From Terriglobales bacterium (GTDB taxonomy: Bacteria > Acidobacteriota > Terriglobia > Bryobacterales > Bryobacteraceae): DNA of 64,000 nucleotides. The notes under the pieces are model-generated. The model did no database searches, was not told the origin of the DNA, and saw only the letters and a list, made by a program, of their open reading frames with translations. The position numbers and the translations under genes are program-made. Shown here piece by piece: positions 53,360-60,294 of this stretch; position 1 is the first letter of the stretch; each line of letters begins with the position of its first letter. The stretch covers positions 54,821-118,820 of the forward strand of contig JAIXQP010000052.1 in the NCBI GenBank assembly GCA_027485675.1, given 5' to 3'.

Positions 53360-54076
53360 TCAGGCGCTTCCCGCCCGCCCCGTCCACTTCCGAATCGCCT
53401 CATCCCGTGCCTCGCGCGCCGCCGGTAACTCCTCCAGGCGCGCCCCCAACACCAAGGAGGCCTTCTCGGGCGACTGCACAAAGACGCTCACCAGCGCCTC
53501 TTCCGGTCCCACGGCCGCGACAGTTACCGACATCTGCTGCGGCCCCACCCAGTCAATTGACTCGTCCGCATAGAATCGCCGCACCCACCTCCACTCCACA
53601 GGCCCGACCGTGGTAGCCCCCTTGGCCTCCACGGCGCCCTCGGCCGTCTCGCTCGGTCTCATCTCGCCGAGCGGCATCGGCGGCGCCGTCTCCACTGCCA
53701 GTCCCAACGCGCGGGCTACCGGCAGCAGCACCTCGGCCACGGCCTCCCGCGCCGCCTGCGTGGTGTACTCCGCAGGCGGAAGAAATGCGAACGGCTCCCG
53801 CTCCGTCGCCTCCCGCAATTCCCGCCGGGCAAGGTCAAAGTACCGCGCCACCTGTCCCGCCGGATTCAAGAGCTGCACCAACCCCATCCCTGCCACTTCC
53901 CTCCCCACCCGGTAAACGGTCGTTGCGTCATAAGGCCGCGCGCCGTTATCGTCCCCCCACTCCCGCACCACCACCGTCTCCCCCTCGTGCCGGACCGCCA
54001 CCTGCCGCGCACACCACCCCTGCTCGTCCTTATCGAACCACCCGCTGTCGTAACTCACCTTCAGATCGGTCGTCAT
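53360..54076 (-). CDS. Conserved-looking protein of unknown function at the head of the signalling locus
   Basis: A 238-residue soluble-looking protein with no recognised domain. It starts M-T-T-D-L-K-V-S-Y-D-S-G-W-F; there is a mixed alpha/beta central part (A-E-V-L-L-P-V-A-R-A-L-G-L) and a C-terminal beta-rich part that includes W-R-W-V-R-R-F-Y. There is no signal peptide or membrane span. It is first in the leftward run, 89 bases before the FHA gene, so it may belong to the same transcript. It is divergent from the ABM/MarR pair. Confidence 0.65.
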   Translation of the reverse strand: MTTDLKVSYDSGWFDKDEQGWCARQVAVRHEGETVVVREWGDDNGARPYDATTVYRVGREVAGMGLVQLLNPAGQVARYFDLARRELREATEREPFAFLPPAEYTTQAAREAVAEVLLPVARALGLAVETAPPMPLGEMRPSETAEGAVEAKGATTVGPVEWRWVRRFYADESIDWVGPQQMSVTVAAVGPEEALVSVFVQSPEKASLVLGARLEELPAAREARDEAIRKWTGRAGSA

Positions 54077-54128
54077 CGCTCCCCCGCCATTCTAACGGTT
54101 GGCGATTTCGCCCGTGCCCAATTCCAGA

Positions 54129-54163
54129 TTGACATCATAGTGACACAATGACACGATAGTGTC
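54129..54163 (+). promoter_or_regulatory. Candidate promoter and palindromic operator of the ABM-MarR operon
   Basis: TTGACA (54129-54134) is a consensus -35 box; a -10 box is less clear. It is followed by TGACAC (54141-54146) and then the palindrome GACAC-GATA-GTGTC (54150-54163). Repeated TGACAC half-sites plus a dyad in front of an operon that encodes a MarR repressor suggest an autoregulated operator. Confidence 0.5.
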
Positions 54164-54202
54164 GTTCTCGGAGGCGGATGAATTCGCCCCAGGAGGTCCC
54201 TT

Positions 54203-54574
54203 CTGCTGCAACTGCAACCGCTCGACGCCAACGTGCCCATCTTTCAACAACTGCATGCCGATCTGTCGCCAGTTGTCCTCGTCAACATTTTTCAGGTGGC
54301 GGAGGCCGACCTCCCGGCCCTCCTCGAAGCGTGGGCGCAGGACGCCGCGTGGATGAAACAACAACCCGGCTATATTTCGACGCAACTCCATCAAGGAATC
54401 GCCGGCAGCACCGTTTTGATGAACTACGCCGTCTGGGAGTCCGTCGCCCACTTCCGGGCCGCCTTCCACCACCCGGAGTTCAAAAAAGCGCTGGACCAGT
54501 ATCCCTCCTCGGCCGTCGCCTCCCCGCATCTGTTCACCCGTCTCAGCGTTCCGAATCTTTGCGTCGGGCCGTAG
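54203..54574 (+). CDS. Antibiotic biosynthesis monooxygenase (ABM)-domain protein
   Basis: A small dimeric alpha/beta ABM-type protein. Markers: V-V-L-V-N-I-F-Q-V, W-M-K-Q-Q-P-G-Y-I-S-T-Q-L-H and N-Y-A-V-W-E-S-V-A-H-F. Members oxidise aromatic or polyketide substrates or break down haem, without a bound cofactor; many are of unknown role. Start choice: AGGAGG at 54191-54196 is 6 bases before CTG at 54203, in frame, while the first conventional start, GTG at 54233, is 36 bases away from it. A CTG start is therefore proposed; with GTG the protein has 113 residues. It is followed by marR after 30 bases. Confidence 0.8.
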   Translation: MLQLQPLDANVPIFQQLHADLSPVVLVNIFQVAEADLPALLEAWAQDAAWMKQQPGYISTQLHQGIAGSTVLMNYAVWESVAHFRAAFHHPEFKKALDQYPSSAVASPHLFTRLSVPNLCVGP

Positions 54575-54604
54575 GCGCCCTCGCCACCGTCAAGGGAATT
54601 GGCT

Positions 54605-55045
54605 ATGCCGCATACCAAAGCCGCGAGCGCCTTCACCGACTTAATCCTCGAGACGTTTCGTTTCAACGGTCGCCTACTCGCGGCGGGCGACCGTCTCACC
54701 AAGCCGCTGGGTTTGACCAGCGCCCGCTGGCAAGTCCTGGGCGCCATCGAGGGCCAATCGTTATCCGTTGCCCAGATCGCCCGCAAGATGGGCCTAGCTC
54801 GGCAGAACGTCCAGCGCCTGGCAAACGAGCTCGAAAAGGCGCAGATGGTCGAGTATCTGCCCAACCCGGAGCACAAGCTCGCCAAACTCGTTCGCCTCAC
54901 CGAGCGCGGAAGAGCCGCGATGCAAGACCTCGGGCAACGCCAACAGCGGTGGGCCAACCGAACCACGGCTACCGTCAGCGCCGCCGAGATCCAAGCGGCG
55001 GTCGCTCTTCTCGTCAAGTTGCGGTTGCGCTTGGAAAGCGAGTAA
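54605..55045 (+). CDS. MarR-family transcriptional regulator
   Basis: A 146-residue winged-helix regulator: A-R-W-Q-V-L-G-A-I in the dimer/core helix, Q-I-A-R-K-M-G-L-A-R-Q-N-V-Q-R as the recognition helix, and the wing with L-T-E-R-G-R-A-A-M. The ATG at 54605 has AAGGGA 7 bases upstream. MarR proteins usually repress their own operon and release DNA on binding phenolic or oxidant ligands. Here it is co-transcribed with the ABM protein, and the palindrome at 54150 is the obvious candidate site. A degenerate copy of its 3' end lies at about 55290-55360. Confidence 0.9.
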   Translation: MPHTKAASAFTDLILETFRFNGRLLAAGDRLTKPLGLTSARWQVLGAIEGQSLSVAQIARKMGLARQNVQRLANELEKAQMVEYLPNPEHKLAKLVRLTERGRAAMQDLGQRQQRWANRTTATVSAAEIQAAVALLVKLRLRLESE

Positions 55046-55430
55046 AGCCGCCCTTCCGTCCCGAAACCTCCACCAACGCGATTGCGTCGCCTCCCTATGG
55101 GAGACGGCGCCTTCTTCTACGGCCCCAGGACCAGGCTAGACCTTCTTCGGCGCCACCTGCGGCTTCCGGTACTCCCGCGCCAGCCTCTTGTCCAACTCCA
55201 CGTCCCCTTTCACTCGCAAGTCTCCTCATCCCAGTGCAGCGTCCGGCCCAACCAAACACGGCGGTGCAAGATCTTGGGAGGCGCCAACCACGCTAGGCCA
55301 ACCCAATCGTGGCTCACCCCAACGCGCCCGAGATCCAAGCGGCCATCCGCCCACTCCGCACCCTGCACCAAAGAAAATGCGCCGTCCCCTACCGGGCAAC
55401 GGCGCAGCTTTCCACTAACTGAAACCGAAC
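55046..55430. repeat. Decayed tandem duplication of the marR / oxidoreductase gene junction, with two terminator-like hairpins
   Basis: Bases 55138-55262 resemble the 3' end of the oxidoreductase gene at 55431 (shared blocks gcggcttccggtactcccgc and catcccagtgcagcgtccgg). Bases about 55290-55360 resemble the 3' end of marR (shared gagatccaagcggc). The order is marR end, spacer, oxidoreductase end, marR end, spacer, oxidoreductase: a tandem duplication whose first oxidoreductase end and second marR end have decayed. Each spacer keeps a GC hairpin (55084-55110 and 55379-55405). The second is flanked by aaagaaaat and agctttcc, like a bidirectional terminator between the convergent genes. No intact gene lies here. 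Confidence 0.72.
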
Positions 55431-56732
55431 TTACACCTTCTCCGGCACCACGTACGGCTTCCGGTACTCCCGCGTCAGCATCTTGTTCGCCTCCGCGTCT
55501 CCCTTCACCGTCCAGGTCTTCTCATCCCAGTGCAGCGTCCGGCCCAACCGGTAGGAGATGTTCGCCAGATGAACCAGCACGCACGACAACGCGCCCTCTT
55601 CAATCTCCGCCGACAAATCGCCCGAGTTCCCGCTCCGCACGCCCTTGATGAAGTTCTCAAAGTGGGTATCCCGCTCCGTCCGCGACGGCCCCGGCTTCCC
55701 TTCCTTGCCCATGAACGTGTAGTACTTGTTGTACCCGTCAATCACCAGGTAGCCTTCCGAACCGTAGAACGTATTGCCAATCGTGTTCCCCGGCTTCTCC
55801 CCGCCAATGCCCGCCTCGTGATTGCTCAACCAGTGCCGCACCTCGAAGCTCATGAACTTCTTCTTGCCGGCCACGTCAAACTCAAAATTACACATCTGCG
55901 TGTTCGGCGTCTCCTGGTCGTCGTCGAACATAAACTTGCCGCCCATCGAACTCACCTTCGTCGGGTGCGTCACGCCCAGGCCCCACCGCGCAATGTCCAC
56001 TTCGTGGATGCCCTGGTTGCCTAGGTCGCCGTTGCCCGTGTCCCACATCCAATGCCAGTTGTAGTGGAAACGGTTCTTGGTAAACGGACGCAGCGGCGCC
56101 GGCCCCGTCCACATGTCGTAGTCCACGCCCGGCGGCACCGGCTCCACCGGCGTCTTGCCAATCGTGTTCCGCGACTTGAAGCACAAGCCCCGGGCCATGT
56201 ACACATCGCCCAACTCGCCCGCCCGCATCTTCTGCACCGCTTCCTGCAGCGCCGGCGAAGACCGGCTCTGGCTCCCCTGCTGCACCCGCCGCCCGTACTT
56301 CCGCGCCGCCGCCACAATCTGCCGGCTCTCAAACACGTTGTGCGAACACGGCTTCTCCACGTAGACGTCCTTGCCCGCCTGGCAAGCCCAAATCGTCTGC
56401 AGCGTATGCCAGTGGTTCGGCGTCGCAATCGAAACGGCGTCCACGGTCTTGTCTTCGAGAACCTTCCGGATGTCCCGGAACGTCGGCACCGGATTCAGGT
56501 TCCGCCGCTGCAACTGGCCAATGTAGCGCTCCGCATGGCTATCATCGACGTCCACCAACGCCGCTAACTGCACATTCGGCAGCGACGTCCAGGCGCCCAT
56601 GTGGCTCGCGCCCCGGCCCCCGCAGCCCACCACCGCCACCCGCACCGTATCGTTCGGGCTCGCGTTCGTCCGCGTCGTCTGGGCGGCTGATAGGCCCGCG
56701 ATCGAGCTCATCACAAAAAATCGACGATTCAT
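55431..56732 (-). CDS. Tat-exported Gfo/Idh/MocA family oxidoreductase
   Basis: A 433-residue NAD(P)-dependent sugar oxidoreductase. The N-terminus (M-N-R-R-F-F-V-M-S-S) reads as a twin-arginine signal. The Rossmann motif is V-A-V-V-G-C-G-G-R-G, followed by V-E-K-P with the catalytic lysine and a G-I-H-E-V-D-I-A-R-W histidine motif. In Acidobacteria and Planctomycetes such exported enzymes act on sugars or glycosides alongside DUF1080 proteins, and a DUF1080 gene lies just upstream (59-base gap). The exact substrate is unknown. Its 3' end is partly duplicated downstream. Confidence 0.9.
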   Translation of the reverse strand: MNRRFFVMSSIAGLSAAQTTRTNASPNDTVRVAVVGCGGRGASHMGAWTSLPNVQLAALVDVDDSHAERYIGQLQRRNLNPVPTFRDIRKVLEDKTVDAVSIATPNHWHTLQTIWACQAGKDVYVEKPCSHNVFESRQIVAAARKYGRRVQQGSQSRSSPALQEAVQKMRAGELGDVYMARGLCFKSRNTIGKTPVEPVPPGVDYDMWTGPAPLRPFTKNRFHYNWHWMWDTGNGDLGNQGIHEVDIARWGLGVTHPTKVSSMGGKFMFDDDQETPNTQMCNFEFDVAGKKKFMSFEVRHWLSNHEAGIGGEKPGNTIGNTFYGSEGYLVIDGYNKYYTFMGKEGKPGPSRTERDTHFENFIKGVRSGNSGDLSAEIEEGALSCVLVHLANISYRLGRTLHWDEKTWTVKGDAEANKMLTREYRKPYVVPEKV

Positions 56733-56791
56733 AAAGTATCTTCCTCACTCCCCCGAAATTCGGGCGACTCGACAAGAGTATACAGCGTGCG

Positions 56792-57400
56792 CTACCCGAT
56801 CCGCCGCCACGCCACCTTCCGAATGCCCCCCACCGTGCCATACGAGGCAAACCCCAACGGCTTCGCCAGGTCCGTATCGTCAAACCGCAGCGCCAGCGCG
56901 TGCCGCGTCACATCCACCTCAATCACCAGCGCGTCATCAATCCACGCCCGCACCCGCTCCGCCGTCACCGCCAGCCGGAACCCGTACCACCGCCCCTGCG
57001 GAAAGTCCCGGTTGATCGAGGTCTCATTCTCCGACGCGTCATACCCGTCCACATTCGACAGTCCCACCGTCGACCCGTCCCATCCCCCGCAGATCCACGA
57101 GCAGTGCGTCTCCTTCACCGGAAACACCAGCCCCGCGAAAAAATCGTTCCCTGCAAGGCGCGCCGCCTCGAACCGGATCTCATAGTTCACCGTCGGAAAC
57201 GGCTCCGTCCATACGAGCCCCGTCATCCGGTCGCCCCGTTCGAGCACCAACATGCCCTCCCGCACGTCCACCTTGCCCTGCCCCGGAAACGGCGCCGGCT
57301 TCCACTTGCCGAGCGTCGCCCCGTCAAACATCGAGGTCCACCCCTCCTCCGCCGCGGCCCCCGCCGGCGCCAGTGCCCACATCCATTCCCGGCGAGTCAT
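56792..57400 (-). CDS. Exported DUF1080 (3-keto-glycoside hydrolase-like) protein
   Basis: A 202-residue protein with a short R-R-E-W-M leader and a concanavalin-like DUF1080 body: M-F-D-G-A-T-L-G-K-W-K near the start, Y-E-I-R-F-E-A-R and R-W-Y-G-F-R-L-A-V in the core, ending I-R-K-V-A-W-R-R. DUF1080 proteins are associated with cleavage of 3-keto-glycosides formed by Gfo/Idh/MocA enzymes, which fits the downstream neighbour on the same strand. It is divergent from the propeller gene, with 32 bases between starts. Confidence 0.87.
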   Translation of the reverse strand: MTRREWMWALAPAGAAAEEGWTSMFDGATLGKWKPAPFPGQGKVDVREGMLVLERGDRMTGLVWTEPFPTVNYEIRFEAARLAGNDFFAGLVFPVKETHCSWICGGWDGSTVGLSNVDGYDASENETSINRDFPQGRWYGFRLAVTAERVRAWIDDALVIEVDVTRHALALRFDDTDLAKPLGFASYGTVGGIRKVAWRRIG

Positions 57401-57432
57401 GCCCCCATTATCCGCGATATGATGCCTTCGCT

Positions 57433-58398
57433 ATGCGCTTCTTTATCTTCCTTCTGGCCGCCACGCTCCACGCCCAGCCCGACCTCGCCGTCGTCGAAAA
57501 GGTCTCCGGCAAAGTGGGTTTCTATAAGTTCACCGGCGAACGCACGAGTGAAGTGAAGGTCGGCGTCTACCCCCACGAAATCGTCCGCTCGCTCGACGGC
57601 AAATCCCTCTATGTCACCGACAACGGGATCTTATGGATGCAGTACGCCGGCAAAGGTGGCAACACCATCTCGATCCTCGACGCCGCCACCCGGCAGAAGA
57701 CCGGCGTGATTGACCTTGGCGAATACCGCCGCCCCCACGGCATGGCCGTCCACCCCCAAACCGGCCACCTCGTCGTGACCATCGAGAACCCCGACGGCCT
57801 TCTGCTTGTCGATCCCGCTCAGCGCAAGGTCCTCCGCAAGTTCGACGTCCAGGGCAAATCGCCCCACATGGTGCTGTTCGGCCCGGGTGGCAAACGCGCC
57901 TATGTCTCCAATACCAACAGCGGAACGTTGGCCTCCATTGACATCGCAACCGGCGAAACCAAACTGATCCCCACGGGCAAGTACCCCCAGGGCGGCGTGC
58001 TCTCCCACGATGGCAAGACCATCTATCTCACCAACGCCGAAAGCAACAAAATCGTCCTCATCGACACCGCCACCGACAAGGTCACCGGCGAAATCGCGAC
58101 CTATACCTATCCCAACCGCGTCGCCCTCACCCCGGATGGCAAGACCCTCGTCTACTCCCTCGGCAACGAGGGCTCCGCGGTAGGTTTCGCCGATGTCGCC
58201 ACCCGCAAAGAAACCGCCACCATCCCCCTCGGCGGCCAGCCTCTCTCCCTCACCCTGTCCAAGGACGGCAAGTACGCCTTCTCCGGCATCCAAGCCCAAG
58301 GCAAAGTCCACGTCATCGACGTCGCCCAGCGCAAAATCATCCACACCATCACCACCCCGACAGACGCCGGCCCGGACCCGGCCCTGCCTCTCGAATAG
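57433..58398 (+). CDS. Secreted YncE-like seven-bladed beta-propeller protein
   Basis: A 321-residue protein with a signal peptide (M-R-F-F-I-F-L-L-A-A-T-L-H-A). It has repeated blades of the form T-P-D-G-K-T-L-V-Y and L-S-K-D-G-K-Y-A-F, with I-D-x-A-T at blade edges, typical of YncE/cytochrome-D1-like propellers. Usually periplasmic binding proteins; the ligand is unknown. The ATG at 57433 is taken as start because it opens directly on the leader. It may share a control region with the divergent DUF1080 operon. Confidence 0.85.
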   Translation: MRFFIFLLAATLHAQPDLAVVEKVSGKVGFYKFTGERTSEVKVGVYPHEIVRSLDGKSLYVTDNGILWMQYAGKGGNTISILDAATRQKTGVIDLGEYRRPHGMAVHPQTGHLVVTIENPDGLLLVDPAQRKVLRKFDVQGKSPHMVLFGPGGKRAYVSNTNSGTLASIDIATGETKLIPTGKYPQGGVLSHDGKTIYLTNAESNKIVLIDTATDKVTGEIATYTYPNRVALTPDGKTLVYSLGNEGSAVGFADVATRKETATIPLGGQPLSLTLSKDGKYAFSGIQAQGKVHVIDVAQRKIIHTITTPTDAGPDPALPLE

Positions 58399-58477
58399 CC
58401 CCTTTCAATTGAGAGCGTTTCACTGTAACCGGCGTTCCTGCACTTTTCATGTAGTAATCGGGCTCTGAGATAGCCAG

Positions 58478-59064
58478 ATAAAGCTTTTGGAGTTCCGAGT
58501 TCGCAATTTCCGATCGTTCCGAGACGAAACCACGCTCTCCCTGGTCGCATCCTCGGACAAATCTCTCGTCGAGCTAAACACCGTTGCTACCGGCCTCCCC
58601 CAGCCTTCACGGGAACTCCGCTCCGCTGCAGTTTACGGTGGTAACGCAAGTGGGAACGACAAACTTTTGCACGCCTTCGAATGCATGCGGAAGTTCGTTG
58701 TCTCTTTCCCATCAATGGGCGGCGGGCCGTCTCCGTTTCAGCCATTCCGGCTCGCTACCAGGCCGAAGGCAGAACCTACGCTTTTCGCCGTGACCGTTGT
58801 TCTCAACGGCGTTCGTCACCGGTACGGCTTTGCGGTTATTGCTGAATGTGTTGTCTCCGAGTGGCTACTCGTTGGCCAATCTACTCGGCCTCAGCGTTGG
58901 ATCGTAGGAAGCGGCGAATGAAGACCGCCTATCTGGAGACCGAGCCCTTGAAGACGGAGGCACTTCGGCGAGCAGAGTGGCTGCGCCAGCGTTTCCCCCG
59001 CCCCGCCGGCGCCAAACCATACACTCATATCGATCGGGTGGGCACCACGCTCATCGGTGGCTAG
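58478..59064 (+). pseudogene. Truncated, inactivated AAA-family ATPase (AAA_15/RloC-like) remnant
   Basis: The frame from 58478 reads (I)-K-L-L-E-F-R-V-R-N-F-R-S-F-R-D-E-T-T-L, the exact N-terminal signature of AAA_15/OLD-like ATPases, but begins with ATA where ATG is expected. TTG at 58487 is the first possible start. The Walker A, normally G-A-N-A-S-G-K-S/T, is G-N-A-S-G-N-D, with the key lysine gone. The frame stops at 58921 after about 145 residues, whereas the family needs about 400. A second frame continues to 59064 (T-E-A-L-R-R-A-E-W-L-R-Q-R-F). These ATPases often belong to phage-defence modules; this one is dead. Confidence 0.75.
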
Positions 59065-59107
59065 ATCAGTCTGGCAGAACAGTGCCCGCTTATCTTCCCG
59101 CCCTCGC

Positions 59108-59314
59108 CTACCGCTCGACCTGGAACCCAATCTTCACCGTCACCTGAAACTCCGCTACCCGGCCCTCCGCAATCCGCCCCCGCTGACTCACCACCTCAAA
59201 CCACTCCATGTGGCGCACCGTATCCGACGCCTCCGTCACCGCAGCCTTTACCGCCTCGGCAAAGCCCACCGGCGATGTCCCCACTACTTCAATAATCTTG
59301 TAAATTCCCGGCAT
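59108..59314 (-). CDS. Dodecin family flavin-binding protein
   Basis: A 68-residue protein: I-Y-K-I-I-E-V-V-G-T-S, a central helix A-V-K-A-A-V-T-E-A-S, and the flavin-stacking tryptophan in H-M-E-W-F-E-V-V. The full length and sequence match dodecins, which form 12-subunit shells that store riboflavin or FMN or buffer flavins against photodamage. The ATG at 59314 gives the standard start; the frame is open to 59368. It lies 34 bases after the coiled-coil protein gene on the same strand, so co-transcription is likely. Confidence 0.93.
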   Translation of the reverse strand: MPGIYKIIEVVGTSPVGFAEAVKAAVTEASDTVRHMEWFEVVSQRGRIAEGRVAEFQVTVKIGFQVER

Positions 59315-59348
59315 AAGTATCCTGATCTTGTCACTTGACCGCCCGCCG

Positions 59349-59771
59349 TCAGTCTTTGATGTCCGCAACCAGCTTCTTCATCGCCGATTCCGTCTTGGCC
59401 AGACCCTCTTCCACTTCGTTCTTCACCGTCCGCCAGCCCGACGCCATCTGATCATCCCAAGTCGACATCCGCCCCCGCAGCCGCGCCGCTTCCGCCCGCA
59501 GCTCTTTTGCTTCGGCATTCAACTTGGCCTTGCTCTTCGCCGAAGCCTTCTTTGCCCTCGCCTCCAGGCTGTCGATCTCCGCATCCAACAGATCCAACCG
59601 CCGTGCCAAGGCCGCCTTCGCCTCCGCCGCCTCCACCTTCATCTCGCGCGCCGCCTTGTCCGCCGCCTCCTCAACAGCCTCCGTCCGCGTCTCCGCCGTA
59701 GTCTTCTTTTCCGATTGGCAGTTGAACAGCAGGCCAGCCATCGCTGCCACGAGAATCAGTTTGGTCTTCAT
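59349..59771 (-). CDS. Exported Ala/Glu/Lys-rich coiled-coil protein, possible lipoprotein
   Basis: A 140-residue protein with a leader (M-K-T-K-L-I-L-V-A-A-M-A-G-L-L-F-N-C20). Cysteine 20 could be lipid-modified, though L-F-N-C is not a classical lipobox. Residues 25-140 are almost wholly alpha-helical with heptad-like Ala, Leu and Glu/Lys spacing. No family was recognised; it recalls small periplasmic stress or apolipoprotein-like proteins. Probably the first gene of a two-gene transcript with dodecin. Confidence 0.75.
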   Translation of the reverse strand: MKTKLILVAAMAGLLFNCQSEKKTTAETRTEAVEEAADKAAREMKVEAAEAKAALARRLDLLDAEIDSLEARAKKASAKSKAKLNAEAKELRAEAARLRGRMSTWDDQMASGWRTVKNEVEEGLAKTESAMKKLVADIKD

Positions 59772-59836
59772 GTCTACTCCTCCTGCACGTCACGGCCCAA
59801 ACTTGCAAACCCGCCGTGCCAGACAGCTTCCGGGAA

Positions 59837-59885
59837 TTACGTCTTCCACCTCACCGTGCGAAGCTCCCAGCCATTGCGCTGTAAG
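59837..59885 (-). pseudogene. Possible degenerate 3' tail of an oxidoreductase-like gene
   Basis: On the minus strand this spells R-N-G-W-E-L-R-T-V-R-W-K-T-stop, resembling the terminal R-K-G-W-D-F-H-A-V-K-L of the intact oxidoreductase at 60295, with similar DNA as well. It lies in the 523-base gap 59772-60294; otherwise that gap shows only the terminator at 60201-60229. Weak but consistent with other duplicated gene tails in the window. Confidence 0.3.
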
Positions 59886-60200
59886 GGCCGCCGCCCAGCC
59901 ACTCCCAGCAAAATCCACCCCCCAGCCGCGTCGCCAGCTCTACTCTCGAATAAGCCGCATCGCCCTGCTCCACCCCGCCAATCCGTTCCCCCGCACCCGC
60001 CTCATCGGCTGCGTTCGGTCGTGCACAGACGAAAAGACCGTCTAACGCCGCCTCCGTCCACTCGAGAACACGCCGCTGCACCATCACCACGGCGGAGCGA
60101 CGGTTGGAACGCCCAACGATGTACCGGCCAGGAGAGGATTCGGAAACTGCTGGGGAAGAAACGGGCGTGAAGAAGAAGAGGGTGCGAAGGAGACAGGAGT

Positions 60201-60229
60201 TTAAAGACAAACAGCCACCCGAAGGTGGC
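60201..60229 (-). terminator. Rho-independent terminator of the 60295-61845 oxidoreductase gene
   Basis: Read on the minus strand: GCCACC-TTCG-GGTGGC (60229-60214), a 6-bp stem closing a TTCG tetraloop, followed by TGTTTGTCTTTAA. It lies 65 bases after the gene's stop, in the right orientation. Confidence 0.75.
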
Positions 60230-60294
60230 CGCTGCCGACAAGTTCAGAGAGGAGGCACGGCCCCACCGCCATGCCCCTTGGCCCACCGCCCGCC

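Noticed and set aside
45110..54076. Type VI secretion regulatory cluster
   Set aside because: Kinase, PP2C and FHA genes fit, but no sheath, baseplate, ClpV, TssL/M, Hcp or VgrG gene is present in the flanks.
59851..60210. 119-codon minus-strand open frame in the gap after the long oxidoreductase
   Set aside because: It crosses the terminator side of the gap, has no recognisable domain or ribosome-binding site, and its composition is unremarkable for chance.
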